Assembly: GCA_016866305.1 (NCBI GenBank)
Contig: VGMX01000004.1
Span: 62,001-126,000 of the forward strand
DNA length: 64,000 nt
Reading direction: 5' to 3'
DNA from: Chlorobiota bacterium
Lineage (GTDB): Bacteria; Bacteroidota; Chlorobiia; Chlorobiales; Chlorobiaceae
The position numbers and the translations under genes are program-made. Below are positions 54,528 through 63,980 of this stretch, in pieces. Within the stretch, counting starts at the first letter, position 1; every line of letters starts with the position of its first letter. Below the pieces are notes generated by a model that made no database searches, was not told the origin of the DNA, and was given only the letters and a program-made list of their open reading frames with translations.

Positions 54528-55630
54528 GGCGAGCGTTGGGGAGTTTGCTGCGGAATCACCCTGACGGCAGAGCCATCCCTCAGTTGGTTCTGGCCGTTGG
54601 TGACGACCTGTTCACCCGCACGAAGCCCGGCAAGGATCTCAAGCTGGTCTCCATACTCCCTGCCCGCAGTAATATGGCGCAACCTGGCCTTCCCGTCCTG
54701 GACAACATAGACCTCCGGTTTCATGAAGCTTCCTGCAAGCGCCGTCCTGGGAATCACCAGGGCATTGCGGCTGTCCTTTCCGGTCAGAGTCACCCGGACA
54801 AACAGACCGCCTCTCCATGGCTCGGCGCCCGGGTTCTCAAGCACCGCTTCAGCCTCGTAGGTGCGATCCTTGCCGGCCTTGCCGCTGATCGTGGCAAGCG
54901 CTCCCCGGAGCACCCTGCCGGGATAGGCGTCACTGCTTACCGAAACTGGATAACCAGGCTCAATACCCGGCACATCCTTTTCGCCGAGAAAAAACCTGAT
55001 GCGCAATCGTGAAAGATCGACAAGGTTCGCTACTTTCATCCCCGGCTGAACCATTTCACCCTCATCAACCAGCTTGCGGGCTACGGTACCGGCAACAGGA
55101 GCAACAATACGGGTATCCCGGAACTGTTTTCTTGCCGCAACCATATCCGTCTCGGTCTCATCCCGCTTCAGACGCATGGATTCAAGTGCCGAAAAAGAAA
55201 CCGCTCCTTCCCGCTGAAGAGCGAGATAGCGCCTGTAGTCGAGAGCGGCCTTGTCGTAGGCTGCAAGGGCTTTTTTCAGGGCTGATTGCTGCAGCTCGTT
55301 TTCCAGGACGAAAAGCATATCTCCAGCCTGCTTGCGTGCCCCCACTTCCGCAGAAGCCTTCCTGACCAGGCCGGAGGTCTCCGAATAGACATCGACATCC
55401 CGAACCGCTTCGGTGGTCCCGGTTACCGTAAGCGAATCGCGCACGGCTGAGTCGCGGACAGCCACGGTTGTGACGGGGACCGTGTTGTCGTATGCAGATA
55501 CCTGCCGGTCCTGAGTGCCCTGATGCTGAAACCACCAGAACACACTCGAAAGCAGGACCATGGCGGCAATGACAAGTGCAAGTTTTTTCTGTTTCACCCT
55601 ACCATTTCCCTTCTGCTCCATACGCAGCAA
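54524..55630 (-). CDS. RND-family efflux periplasmic adaptor (MFP)
   Basis: The 368-residue adaptor has an N-terminal anchor (LALVIAAMVLLSSVFWWFQH), a lipoyl/barrel-sandwich half (TVTGTTEAVRDVDVYSETSG; FRDTRIVAPVAGTVARKLVD), an alpha-hairpin (LQQSALKKALAAYDKAALDY) and beta-barrel domains (GLFVRVTLTGKDSRNALVIP). It bridges the RND pump to an outer-membrane channel. Its stop overlaps the permease start by four bases (ATGA). MLRMEQ gives two possible starts at 55630 and 55621. Confidence 0.92.
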   Translation of the reverse strand: MLRMEQKGNGRVKQKKLALVIAAMVLLSSVFWWFQHQGTQDRQVSAYDNTVPVTTVAVRDSAVRDSLTVTGTTEAVRDVDVYSETSGLVRKASAEVGARKQAGDMLFVLENELQQSALKKALAAYDKAALDYRRYLALQREGAVSFSALESMRLKRDETETDMVAARKQFRDTRIVAPVAGTVARKLVDEGEMVQPGMKVANLVDLSRLRIRFFLGEKDVPGIEPGYPVSVSSDAYPGRVLRGALATISGKAGKDRTYEAEAVLENPGAEPWRGGLFVRVTLTGKDSRNALVIPRTALAGSFMKPEVYVVQDGKARLRHITAGREYGDQLEILAGLRAGEQVVTNGQNQLRDGSAVRVIPQQTPQRSP

Positions 55631-55651
55631 TCATTGCTTCTCATAACAAGA

Positions 55652-55675
55652 AAGGCGGAACCAACGCTCCGCCTT
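55652..55675 (-). terminator. Terminator of the PhoU-like gene at the end of the phosphate locus
   Basis: AAGGCGGA/TCCGCCTT with an eight-base loop is followed on the minus strand by TTTCTTGTT, 32 bp after the stop codon. Confidence 0.65.
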
Positions 55676-55707
55676 CCCAGAATAAATCAACACATCCGGA
55701 CCCGTTC

Positions 55708-56439
55708 TTAGCAGAAATTGCTCGATATCGAGCATGAAATATCGGCAGAAGCCTTTACATGATCCAGAATCGAGAGAACCCCGGTCAGATTGGTGATATT
55801 CTGGTCATTGACCGAAGACTTGATCTTGAGCACCGCCTTGTCGTAAAGCTCCTGTATCTCTTTCATCATGTCGAGCGTCTCCCGGGCGTGTTTCGAATTT
55901 CCGCTCACAAACGCCTCCACAGCTTTCTTGATCATCTCAGCGGTAATATCTCCCATCGGCTTAAGTCCGTACTCGTCCTTGTGCAAATCCTGAACATTGG
56001 CGAACTGGACATACTCGGTCTTGTCGGCAATGTTGAGCGCGAACTGTGCGATCCGTTCGAGTTCCTGCAGGATCATGCGTGCGTTTCGCACGACACCGAG
56101 CTGCTCTTCCCCGAGGTCCTGGAACGAAGCGTAGGCAAGCGTGAGGTATTCGACTTCGAACTTGCCTTTCTGGATATACTCTTCATCGAACTTGAATGCA
56201 GAAGCGGCAAGCTCGATATTTCTCTTTGTCGCAGCACGGATGCTCAGCATCAGATTGTTCTCAACGTTGGACGAAAGCTTGGTAAGCTTCTGCTTGAGCG
56301 ATTCGAGCTGGATATGAACCGGGCCCTGAGGCTTTGTGGAAAGGTTGAACTTTGCCGGATCAATCTGGATGGTGAATGCTTTCGGAGTTTCGGCGGATTT
56401 CGGAGCATCTCCGAAAAACTTGCCAAGAAGTTTAGCCAT
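55708..56439 (-). CDS. PhoU-domain protein (second PhoU)
   Basis: The 243-residue helical protein has two PhoU-like halves (ENNLMLSIRAATKRNIELAA; ITAEMIKKAVEAFVSGNSKH followed by ARETLDMMKEIQELYDKAV) and a short N-terminal extension (MAKLLGKFFGDAPKSAETPK). The signature E-x2-D metal loop is partly kept (DEEYIQKGKFEVEYL). It lies last in the phosphate locus, 127 bp after canonical phoU and separated from it by a terminator, so it may be independently transcribed. Possible role: a regulator of phosphate uptake or another Na/Pi transporter. Confidence 0.8.
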   Translation of the reverse strand: MAKLLGKFFGDAPKSAETPKAFTIQIDPAKFNLSTKPQGPVHIQLESLKQKLTKLSSNVENNLMLSIRAATKRNIELAASAFKFDEEYIQKGKFEVEYLTLAYASFQDLGEEQLGVVRNARMILQELERIAQFALNIADKTEYVQFANVQDLHKDEYGLKPMGDITAEMIKKAVEAFVSGNSKHARETLDMMKEIQELYDKAVLKIKSSVNDQNITNLTGVLSILDHVKASADISCSISSNFC

Positions 56440-56534
56440 ATTGATTACAAATCCATGCTTGTTAATGAAAAACCTGCTTTGAAATGCTCGTTAATTTACC
56501 CAACGAAAAAGGTTTATTCAAAAAAAAACATCCC

Positions 56535-56553
56535 GGCGGCACTTCTGGCCGCC
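56535..56553 (-). terminator. Probable terminator after phoU
   Basis: On the minus strand GGCGGC/GCCGCC around a seven-base loop is followed by GGGATG and nine T. The T-run is offset by six bases, which weakens the call. Confidence 0.5.
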
Positions 56554-56566
56554 TGCACGAACGATA

Positions 56567-57253
56567 TCAGTCCTTCAGCGATTGAATGAGTTTTTCATAC
56601 CCGCTGTCAGAATGACGGGTAATTTCTCCGGTCACCAGGTAGATCACTTCGCCTGCGATCCTCGTTGCGTGATCAGCCATCCGCTCGATATAGCGTGAAA
56701 TACTCAGTGCTGCAATAAGCTGGTCGATGTCCGCGTCGGAATCCTTCATCTGTCGGGCAACCTTCTTGAACACGGCACTGTGCATGGCGTCGATCTCCTC
56801 GTCCATTGCCTCCACCCGGTCGGCAAGGATGCGGTCCTTGTTCACAAACGCCTCGATGGACTTTGCGGTCATTTCACCGGCATGATGCCCCATGATCTCG
56901 AAATCGAACTTTTCGAGTATGTCCGGACTGACCTCCGGCATACGCTCGATGATATGCACGGCCAGATCTCCGATCCGCTCGAGATCGTCGTTGATCTTCA
57001 TGATGGTCACGATGGTGCGCAGGTCACGGGCAACCGGTTGCTGCAAGGCAAGAAAGGCAAGACACCGCTCCTCGAGTCTGACTTCAGTGAGATCAATTTC
57101 ATCGTCCATGAGCCTTATCGCCCTGGCCCGCTCTTCATCCTGATGCTTGACGGCATGCAGCGCATCATAAAAATTCTGAAGAACCTTGTCGGAAAGCTGA
57201 ACAAGCGCCTCTGACAGTTCTCTGATATGTTCGTGGACCGGCCTGTCTGACAT
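56567..57253 (-). CDS. phoU: Phosphate signalling complex protein PhoU
   Basis: PhoU is a negative regulator linking Pst uptake to the PhoR/PhoB system. The 228-residue protein has the two three-helix halves and metal-binding loops (RLMDDEIDLTEVRLEERCLA; RVEAMDEEIDAMHSAVF) and the signature LERIGDLAVHIIERMPEVSP / YIERMADHATRIAGEVIYLV. It follows pstB by 18 bp in the phosphate operon. Confidence 0.95.
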   Translation of the reverse strand: MSDRPVHEHIRELSEALVQLSDKVLQNFYDALHAVKHQDEERARAIRLMDDEIDLTEVRLEERCLAFLALQQPVARDLRTIVTIMKINDDLERIGDLAVHIIERMPEVSPDILEKFDFEIMGHHAGEMTAKSIEAFVNKDRILADRVEAMDEEIDAMHSAVFKKVARQMKDSDADIDQLIAALSISRYIERMADHATRIAGEVIYLVTGEITRHSDSGYEKLIQSLKD

Positions 57254-57271
57254 GGCGGTAAAATGGTTTCG

Positions 57272-58132
57272 TTAGCTGAATCTTCCGGTAATGTAATCTT
57301 CGGTCATCCTGTCTTTCGGATTGGTGAACAACTGCGCTGTCGGTGCATATTCCACAAGCACACCCTCATAGAAAAACATGGTGTAGTCCGAAACCCTCGA
57401 TGCCTGCTGCATGTTGTGGGTAACGATCATGATGGTATAACTTCCGCGCAACTCCTGGATGAGATCCTCGATTTTTGCTGTCGCTTTTGGATCAAGTGCC
57501 GACGTTGGCTCGTCAAGCAAAAGAATTTCCGGTTCTACGGCAAGAGCACGGGCGACACACAGCCGCTGCTGCTGACCGCCGCTCAGACCAAGGGCATTCC
57601 TGTCGAGCCGGTCGCTCACTTCATCCCAAAGTGCTGCCTTGCGCAGGCTGCGCTCCACGACCTCGGCAAGTTGCTTGCGGTCGTTCATGCCATGAAGCCG
57701 GGGCCCGTAAGCGATATTATCGAAAATGGATTTCGGAAACGGATTCGGCTTCTGGAATACCATGCCGATTTTCTTGCGCAGCAGTACCTCGTCGGTGAAT
57801 TTACCATAAATGTCCTCGCCGTCAAAGAGCAGGGCGCCTGTTGTACGACAGCTCGAAATAAGGTCGTTCATCCGGTTGATTGCCCTGAGAAAGGTGCTCT
57901 TGCCGCATCCGCTCGGCCCGATGATGGCTGTCACATATTTTGAAAGGATGTCGGCGTTGACCTTCTTGACCGCCTCGAACTCTCCGTAATAGATGGAAAA
58001 ATCCTTTGCCTGCACATGCGGGGTTCCGCCGCCGGATATCTTTTTTCTTTCTGAAGGCAGATAAATGTCACGAGTTGCGGTTTTCACTGGCTCTTTCGAT
58101 GATGTTTCGCGGCCATCAGCTGTCATTTGCAT
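57272..58132 (-). CDS. pstB: Phosphate ABC transporter ATPase
   Basis: The 286-residue ATPase has Walker [10 protein letters not shown], the signature [20 protein letters not shown], Walker [14 protein letters not shown] and the switch His in [14 protein letters not shown]. The PstB-typical [18 protein letters not shown] is present. It has a ~45-residue N-terminal extension beyond usual PstB ([20 protein letters not shown]...). It powers PstC/PstA. Confidence 0.97.
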   Translation of the reverse strand: MQMTADGRETSSKEPVKTATRDIYLPSERKKISGGGTPHVQAKDFSIYYGEFEAVKKVNADILSKYVTAIIGPSGCGKSTFLRAINRMNDLISSCRTTGALLFDGEDIYGKFTDEVLLRKKIGMVFQKPNPFPKSIFDNIAYGPRLHGMNDRKQLAEVVERSLRKAALWDEVSDRLDRNALGLSGGQQQRLCVARALAVEPEILLLDEPTSALDPKATAKIEDLIQELRGSYTIMIVTHNMQQASRVSDYTMFFYEGVLVEYAPTAQLFTNPKDRMTEDYITGRFS

Positions 58133-58137
58133 GGTCC

Positions 58138-59484
58138 TCAGCCTTTTAATTTTTTTGATATGCGCGCTCTCAGAAGAATCGCCGAAAGGTTCAGCAAGAG
58201 AACGATGCCTACAAGGGCAAGCACCATACCATACTGAACGTGCCGTATTTCGGCGGCCGCTTCATGTTCGCTTGCCAGATTGTAGATATTCCAGGAAAGT
58301 GCTGGAGTGGGTGATGAAAAAACGTCAGCAAGACCGATCGCAGAGCCAACGCTCACCGCAGCGGTAAAGATGATCGGCGCGGTCTCGCCCGCGGCACGAC
58401 CGAGACTGATCACCCCGCCGGTAAGGATTCCGGGTAGCGCGGCAGGCAGGATAACGGTCATGATGGTGTTCCACTTTGTCGATCCAAGGCTCAGTGAGGC
58501 CTCCTTGTAGGTCTTCGGAACGGAAAGAATTGCCTCTTCGGCGGCGCGGATGATGGTGGGCAATATCATGATGGCAAGCGTGAGAGAACCTGCCAGCACG
58601 CTCTTTGACTCGGAGACTTTCAGGGTATTGATAAAAAACGCAAGACCGAACAGACCGAACACGATGCTCGGAACTCCCGCAAGGGTGCTGTTCGCGCTGC
58701 GAAGCATGCTGGTAAAGAAACCGTCCTGGGCATATTCCGTGAAATAGACCGCGGCGATAACACCAAGCGGAAAAGCAAACAGCATGGCGCCGACGGCAAG
58801 GAAAAAGGTGCCCTGGATTTCAGGCCAGATGCCCCCGAATATATGGGAATCGACTGAACTGTCCGTGAGGAACCCCCAGTATACGGTGAACTCCGGACGA
58901 AGCAACCTGTCGAGATTTTTCTCGACATACGGAAAAAGCTTCACCAGCGACGTGCCTTCAAAGCCGGCTGCTCTGCTGACAAAATACTCCTTTGCCATGG
59001 CATTGGGATCGGAGTAGTCCCACTTGGCCTCGTACAGGAACTCGTGCAGCTTTTCCTGCGCCTTGTCCCATCGGGTCTGTCCGTATTTGTACCGGGTAAG
59101 CACCGCCTCCGGATCGCCCGGCAGCGGGCCGAAAAGCGCCTGCAGCGCCGTGCGCACCGGACCGTACTGAGCGCGGAGCTCCTGCTGCTTTTCGGGTTCC
59201 ATGGATTCAAGTTCAGCCTCGAATTTCGAGAGCATCGAGTAGATCTCCCTGCGGTATGCCCCCGCAGCGGCATTCTCCCTGGCAAGCACATCACTGTTCC
59301 CCTTGCCGAACTCATTGTAGAGCATATTGCGATGCTCAATCGTGCCGGTAAAGAATACCGAGCCCATGCCATTGAAGACGATCGGCACAATGACGATCAG
59401 CAGGGCAATACCCATGACCACGATCGAGCCGATCCCCACAGCGGTAAATGAACGGTCAAGGATTTTTCTTGTTCCAACATTCAT
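58138..59484 (-). CDS. pstA: Phosphate ABC transporter permease PstA with a large periplasmic insert
   Basis: The 448-residue protein contains the PstA permease domain with the ATPase-contact loop ([20 protein letters not shown]), [16 protein letters not shown] and the last helices. Usual PstA is ~280-300 residues; here ~150 residues are inserted after the first helix (about 45-195). The insert is charged and helical ([40 protein letters not shown]) and should face the periplasm, perhaps contacting PstS. Located 5 bp before pstB and 52 bp after pstC. Confidence 0.93.
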   Translation of the reverse strand: MNVGTRKILDRSFTAVGIGSIVVMGIALLIVIVPIVFNGMGSVFFTGTIEHRNMLYNEFGKGNSDVLARENAAAGAYRREIYSMLSKFEAELESMEPEKQQELRAQYGPVRTALQALFGPLPGDPEAVLTRYKYGQTRWDKAQEKLHEFLYEAKWDYSDPNAMAKEYFVSRAAGFEGTSLVKLFPYVEKNLDRLLRPEFTVYWGFLTDSSVDSHIFGGIWPEIQGTFFLAVGAMLFAFPLGVIAAVYFTEYAQDGFFTSMLRSANSTLAGVPSIVFGLFGLAFFINTLKVSESKSVLAGSLTLAIMILPTIIRAAEEAILSVPKTYKEASLSLGSTKWNTIMTVILPAALPGILTGGVISLGRAAGETAPIIFTAAVSVGSAIGLADVFSSPTPALSWNIYNLASEHEAAAEIRHVQYGMVLALVGIVLLLNLSAILLRARISKKLKG

Positions 59485-59536
59485 GACTGCTTGTTCTGAT
59501 TACGAAAACAACCGTTTGTTTCATGAAACGGCATGA

Positions 59537-60703
59537 TTACTGCCCGGAAAGAATCTTTCTCTGGCGCACCACGATTCGCTCACTGATGAGGTTGCTGAAA
59601 AAGCTGATGACGAGAAGCAGCAGACCCATTGCGAAAAGCACATGGTAACGCGCCGAACCGGTCACCTGATCCGCTTCGCCCATATCGCCGGCGATGGTGG
59701 CCGTCAGGGTCCTGACCGCTTCGAGATAGTTGAACCACGGTTCGGGAATATGCGACGAGTTGCCGGAAGCCATCCACACCACCATGGTTTCGCCAAGCGC
59801 GCGCATGACGCCGAGAATCACCGCGGCAAGAATACCGCTGCTCGCAGCCGGAAGAATGGTTTTCACGAGGGTTTCGGCCCGGGTCGCGCCGAGAGCGTAG
59901 CTCCCCTCACGAAGTTCACGGCCGACAGCCTGCAGGGCGTCTTCGGAGACGCTGACGATGGTCGGCAACGCCATGAAGCTCAGAATGATCGACACGTTCA
60001 GCGCATTCGTTCCGGTAATGATCTCCAGTCCCCGAAGCACCGAACCGACCCAGTACAGGAAAGCCAGTGCTCCGATACCGAAAACCGCGAGCAGCACCAT
60101 CGAAAGCTGCTGGCGTTTGTTCTGATCCTCGATTTTCGCCGTCAGCAGGTCGGAAACGACGATTATGGCCAGAAGCAGGAACGGTGCGGCAAGCACCCAC
60201 CATGCCCACATGAGAATGGGACCTCCCTGTGTCTGAAGCAGCGGAGCGAATATGACAAGCGCGAAAAAACCGAAGGCTACCGAAGGAATGGCGGCAAGCA
60301 TCTCGATGACCGGTTTGGCATACTGTCTGACCGAAAACGGGAGAATATCACTGAGGCATACGGCGGCAGCGATGCCCATCGGCACGGAAAGCAGGGTCGA
60401 ACCCAGCGTGACCATGAGGCTGCCGTAAATGATGGCCAGCGCACCGAACTCTCCGGGTTCGTCTGCCGGATACCAGCTGGAGCTGGTGAAAAATTCGCTG
60501 AAACCGCGCAACTGGAAATAGGGAACAGCATCGACCGCCACGAAATAAAAAATGAAAAGCACGACAATGGCGACAAACGACGCTATGAGAAGCAGCGCCG
60601 ACTCCCCTGCCTTCTGGACGGCTCTCTGCAGCTTTCTTTTCCTGGCGCTGATGATAAAGGCTCCCGAACGCCCGCCCGCCTTGCTCACTTCTTCTGCACG
60701 CAT
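59537..60703 (-). CDS. pstC: Phosphate ABC transporter permease PstC
   Basis: The 388-residue protein has the PstC permease architecture: IASFVAIVVLFIFYFVAVDA, the segment FGALAIIYGSLMVTLGSTLL, AIPSVAFGFFALVIFAPLLQ, and the EAA loop RELREGSYALGATRAETLVK. An insertion of helices and charged residues around ~180-230 (ILMWAWWVLAAPFLLLAIIV; DLLTAKIEDQNKRQQLSMVL) makes it longer than the ~300-residue norm. Works with PstA as the inner-membrane channel. Confidence 0.95.
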   Translation of the reverse strand: MRAEEVSKAGGRSGAFIISARKRKLQRAVQKAGESALLLIASFVAIVVLFIFYFVAVDAVPYFQLRGFSEFFTSSSWYPADEPGEFGALAIIYGSLMVTLGSTLLSVPMGIAAAVCLSDILPFSVRQYAKPVIEMLAAIPSVAFGFFALVIFAPLLQTQGGPILMWAWWVLAAPFLLLAIIVVSDLLTAKIEDQNKRQQLSMVLLAVFGIGALAFLYWVGSVLRGLEIITGTNALNVSIILSFMALPTIVSVSEDALQAVGRELREGSYALGATRAETLVKTILPAASSGILAAVILGVMRALGETMVVWMASGNSSHIPEPWFNYLEAVRTLTATIAGDMGEADQVTGSARYHVLFAMGLLLLVISFFSNLISERIVVRQRKILSGQ

Positions 60704-60846
60704 AAGACTTTATCTGGTGTTTATTCCACTGACCGAACCGGAGCTGTTCCGGACGCCCTGATGACCGTCCTAATCTATTTCCTTTCCTTCAGGAAAAAAA
60801 CAGGATTATGTTACAACTTTGCAACAATTCCGGGCGAAAACAAAAA

Positions 60847-60878
60847 AGCCGGCACCACGATTCAACGCGGCCCGGCTT
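60847..60878 (-). terminator. Terminator or attenuator between pstS and pstC
   Basis: AAGCCGG/CCGGCTT with an 18-base loop is followed on the minus strand by TTTTTTG. It lies ~38 bp after the pstS stop, so it should limit read-through into pstCAB and raise the ratio of binding protein to channel. Confidence 0.7.
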
Positions 60879-60915
60879 CCTGGAAAAAAAGCAGTTTCGA
60901 CACCCGTGGACCTGC

Positions 60916-61734
60916 TTATTTGACGACAAAGCCCAGTTCGGCGACCATTCTTTTCCCGTCGGGGGTCTTCGACAGGTCGATGAATTTTTTCACATTACCA
61001 GCAGGCTGCCCGTTGGTATAGAAGTACAGCGGCCGGGAAACCTGGTATTTTCCGCTCTTGACGGATGCCGCCGAAGGAAGAACCCCGTTCACCGCAACCG
61101 GCTTTACCGAACGGTCGACAAAACCGAGCCCGACAAAACCGATCGCCGAACGGGTAGACGAGACCCGGTTCTTTATCGCACCGTTGCTTGCCTGTGTTTC
61201 GGCGGTTTTCGATATCTGGGCGCTCTTTCCCATGATCAGCTCCTTGAAGGCTTCCTGGGTACCGCTGTTCGATTCACGCTGGATCACCACAATGCGGGAG
61301 TTCGGGCCGCCGACCTGGTTCCAGTTGGTAACCCGCCCCTTGTAGATATCGGCAATCTGCGCTTTCGTCAGGGTTCTGACCGGATTGCCCGGATGCACGA
61401 CCATGGCGATGCCGTCAAGCGCCACGGTATGCTGCACCGGGCTGACGCCTTTCTGCCTTGCAGCGGCAAGCTCCTGGGGCTTCATGGCACGGGACATGCT
61501 TGCAATGTCGCAGGTCTTGTTGATAAGGCTTTTCGCGCCGTTCCCGCTGCCCGACTCGCTGACCGTGACTTTCACGCCATACTTTTTCATGAAGTACGCG
61601 GCAAATGACTTGGCAATGGGCCCGACCGTGGTGGATCCGTCGAGCACGATACTCTTGCCTGCGGCAAAAGCCGGAGCGCAAAGCGCTACTGCGAACATGG
61701 TGACCAGCAGCAGGACATGTTTCATCGGTTTCAT
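60916..61734 (-). CDS. pstS: Phosphate-binding periplasmic protein PstS (copy nearer pstC)
   Basis: The 272-residue protein has a Sec signal (HVLLLVTMFAVALCAPAFAA), then the phosphate-binding loops LDGSTTVGPI, VSESGSGNGAKSLINKTCDI, IVVIQRESNSGTQEAFKEL and AIGFVGLGFV. It delivers phosphate to PstCA. It is clearly a paralogue of the gene just upstream (same order of motifs throughout), differing mostly in the signal and in positions such as KPQELAAARQKG. Confidence 0.95.
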   Translation of the reverse strand: MKPMKHVLLLVTMFAVALCAPAFAAGKSIVLDGSTTVGPIAKSFAAYFMKKYGVKVTVSESGSGNGAKSLINKTCDIASMSRAMKPQELAAARQKGVSPVQHTVALDGIAMVVHPGNPVRTLTKAQIADIYKGRVTNWNQVGGPNSRIVVIQRESNSGTQEAFKELIMGKSAQISKTAETQASNGAIKNRVSSTRSAIGFVGLGFVDRSVKPVAVNGVLPSAASVKSGKYQVSRPLYFYTNGQPAGNVKKFIDLSKTPDGKRMVAELGFVVK

Positions 61735-61817
61735 CGTGGTATTCGTTGGTTGATGGTGTCTTTCACTGACAGTAAAGGTATGAAAAGACTCCCGATTTTG
61801 AAAAATCCGGAAACAGG

Positions 61818-61844
61818 AAAAGCCGCCTCGAAACGACGGCTTTT
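61818..61844 (-). terminator. Weak hairpin between the two pstS genes
   Basis: AAAAGCCG/CGGCTTTT encloses an 11-base loop. On the minus strand the stem itself ends in TTTT, then CC, so termination is probably partial. Confidence 0.5.
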
Positions 61845-61881
61845 CACAAGAAAGAACAGGGAAGAAAACAAGAGAAAACAG

Positions 61882-62700
61882 TTACCGGTTCACGAAACCC
61901 AGTTCGCTGATCATGCGCTTGCCTTCAGGCGTGTTCTTCAGGTCGATGAACTGCTTAACAACACCGGTAGCAGGCCCGTTCGTATACATGAAGAGCGGGC
62001 GGGTGATCGGGTAGGAGCCATTCTTGACGGTCATTTCATCAGGTTCGACGCCATCGACCTTGAGCGCCTTGACGGCATTGTCAACGAAACCGAGACCGAT
62101 GAAACCGACAGCAGCAGGAGTCGATCCGACACGGTTTTTAACGGCGCCGTTACTGGCCTGCGTTTCGGCATTCTTGGTGATCGGCGTTTCCTTGCCCATC
62201 ACCAGCTCCTTGAAGGAGTCCTGGGTTCCGCTGTTCGATTCGCGCTGGATCACCACGATTTTCGCGTTCGGACCCCCGACCTCGCTCCAGTTGGTGTACT
62301 TGCCCTGGTAGATGCCGCGGATCTGTGCACGCGAAAGCGCGTTGACCCGGTTGCCCGGATGATGCACGACAACAGCCATACCGTCAAGCGCCACGATGTG
62401 CTCGACAGGATTGACCCCCTTGGCTCTGGCAGCGGCGATCTCCTTGTCCTTCATCTCGCGCGACATGTTGGCGATGTCGCAGGTCTTGTTGATGAGGCTC
62501 TTGGCGCCGTTACCGGAACCGGACTCACTGACGGTAACCTGAACGCCGGTGGTTTTGGTGAAATAAGCCGCGAATGATTTTGCGATAGGACCGACCGTGG
62601 TCGAGCCGTCCATGACGATCTTGCCGGCGGCCTCTGCTGTTCCACCTGACATGAGACCGAGAACAGCTGCACTGAAAAGGATTTTCCTGAAAAAGTTCAT
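61882..62700 (-). CDS. pstS: Phosphate-binding periplasmic protein PstS (copy nearer the porin)
   Basis: The ATG at 62700 (MNFFRKILFSAAVLGLMSGG) gives a 272-residue protein with a signal peptide. The longer frame upstream is not coding. Phosphate-site motifs MDGSTTVGPI, VSESGSGNGAKSLINKTCDI, VVIQRESNSGTQDSFKELVM and AVGFIGLGFV are intact. The near identity of many blocks to the second copy shows a recent tandem duplication. The two could differ in affinity or expression. Confidence 0.95.
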   Translation of the reverse strand: MNFFRKILFSAAVLGLMSGGTAEAAGKIVMDGSTTVGPIAKSFAAYFTKTTGVQVTVSESGSGNGAKSLINKTCDIANMSREMKDKEIAAARAKGVNPVEHIVALDGMAVVVHHPGNRVNALSRAQIRGIYQGKYTNWSEVGGPNAKIVVIQRESNSGTQDSFKELVMGKETPITKNAETQASNGAVKNRVGSTPAAVGFIGLGFVDNAVKALKVDGVEPDEMTVKNGSYPITRPLFMYTNGPATGVVKQFIDLKNTPEGKRMISELGFVNR

Positions 62701-62769
62701 GATTGCATAAAGGTTAATTGATTGAAATCGTACTGATAACATGGAGCAGGAACTCTCCGGTATCCAGCC

Positions 62770-62792
62770 GGCTGCCTGCCCAACAGGCAGCC
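62770..62792 (-). repeat. Hairpin between the porin and pstS genes
   Basis: A perfect 9-bp repeat GGCTGCCTG/CAGGCAGCC has a five-base loop and no T-run. It may stabilise the 3' end of the porin message or attenuate transcription. Confidence 0.5.
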
Positions 62793-62858
62793 ACGCTGAA
62801 AAAAGAACAGCCACACAACACAACTGACCGGAGAAAAAAGAACAACCACACAAAAACG

Positions 62859-63980
62859 TCAGAACTTCACGACAACATCAGCCTGGAACAGGTGATTGGT
62901 CGGATCATCCTTATCCATCTGGGTGAAATTGTAATAGGTGGCACCAAGCATCATATTCTGGACAAGGTGATAGGTTGCGCCGACCTTGAAGCCTTCAAGA
63001 TCGGTACCGGAACCTCCGTTACGGTCTGAATCGGAAAGAACCGTGACGGCATCCTTTTCGATTCTGACATATTCACCGCTCACCGACCACTGGCCAGGAT
63101 TCTTGGCGTTGCCTATCTGCAGACCAACGAGATAGGCATCCCTTTTGTCATTATCGATTTTGTACCGTTCGATATGACCGGAATCGTGCGATGCCGTGTT
63201 GTGGGCATACTGACCATAGATCTTCCACGGAATGGTTTCGGTAATCGGTCCGCCAAAGCTTCCGAAGAATTCGAGGATATTGAAATCCTTGCCGACATAG
63301 TCAAAAGCAGGCTTGTAGGTGCTTCCGGTATTTTTGTAATCCAGATTTACCAGATCATAGTAGCCGGTACCAAGGGAAAAACCGAAGTCATTGATCTCCC
63401 CCTTGTAGGCGAGCTGTCCGGCAAAGAGATAGGCATCCTGTTCGTCGGTGGTGGTGTTCACTTCGTTCATAGCATAGTAACCGACAACAGCATTGATACC
63501 GTCCTTTTCCTTGCCATCGGCATCCTTGCCGTACTGCAGGGTTGCGCCTTCAAGCGTGATATCACTGTCCCAGACCAGATCCTTCGTCATGATCAGGGTC
63601 TTTGCCACATCCCGCTTGCCAAGCAGAACGTTGACCTGCCCGTCAAGAAACATCGGATGATAATCGATGAATGCTTCGTTCAGCCAGATATCGTCAGCGA
63701 TGAACGCGTCATCGAAAGTTTCGTTGCGCGAGGTTGTTTCGTTGCCGCCTGTCGAAAGCTGCACCCCCGCTGAAAGCTCTTCGGTAATCCAGGGATACAC
63801 ACCGAGACGCACACGCAGGCGGTGACGGTCGCGGCTGTGTTCATCGTTTTTGGAATCGGTGTCCTTGAACTGTGATTCGTAACGGTAACGGATATCCCCT
63901 TTCCAGTTCCAGTCAACAGCCTCCGCATTGTTGAAGCCGAGAGCGGCAGCCAGACCGACCAGCAAAGTGATTTTTTTCAT
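62859..63980 (-). CDS. Putative outer-membrane porin of the phosphate locus
   Basis: The 373-residue protein has a clear signal peptide (KKITLLVGLAAALGFNNAEA) and a mature part of alternating amphipathic strands ending in the outer-membrane signature VVVKF. Strands such as DIRYRYESQFKDTDSKNDEH and RLRVRLGVYPWITEELSAGV fit a 16-18-strand barrel. It is the first gene of the phosphate locus and so probably admits phosphate across the outer membrane, like phosphate-selective porins (OprP/OprO); this is context-based. The ATG at 63980 has only 20 bases of upstream sequence, so its promoter lies outside the window. Confidence 0.8.
   Translation of the reverse strand: MKKITLLVGLAAALGFNNAEAVDWNWKGDIRYRYESQFKDTDSKNDEHSRDRHRLRVRLGVYPWITEELSAGVQLSTGGNETTSRNETFDDAFIADDIWLNEAFIDYHPMFLDGQVNVLLGKRDVAKTLIMTKDLVWDSDITLEGATLQYGKDADGKEKDGINAVVGYYAMNEVNTTTDEQDAYLFAGQLAYKGEINDFGFSLGTGYYDLVNLDYKNTGSTYKPAFDYVGKDFNILEFFGSFGGPITETIPWKIYGQYAHNTASHDSGHIERYKIDNDKRDAYLVGLQIGNAKNPGQWSVSGEYVRIEKDAVTVLSDSDRNGGSGTDLEGFKVGATYHLVQNMMLGATYYNFTQMDKDDPTNHLFQADVVVKF

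Noticed and set aside
59642-61021. 459-residue plus-strand ORF spanning pstC and the pstS end
   Set aside because: Antisense to two well-defined transporter genes and crosses their terminator.
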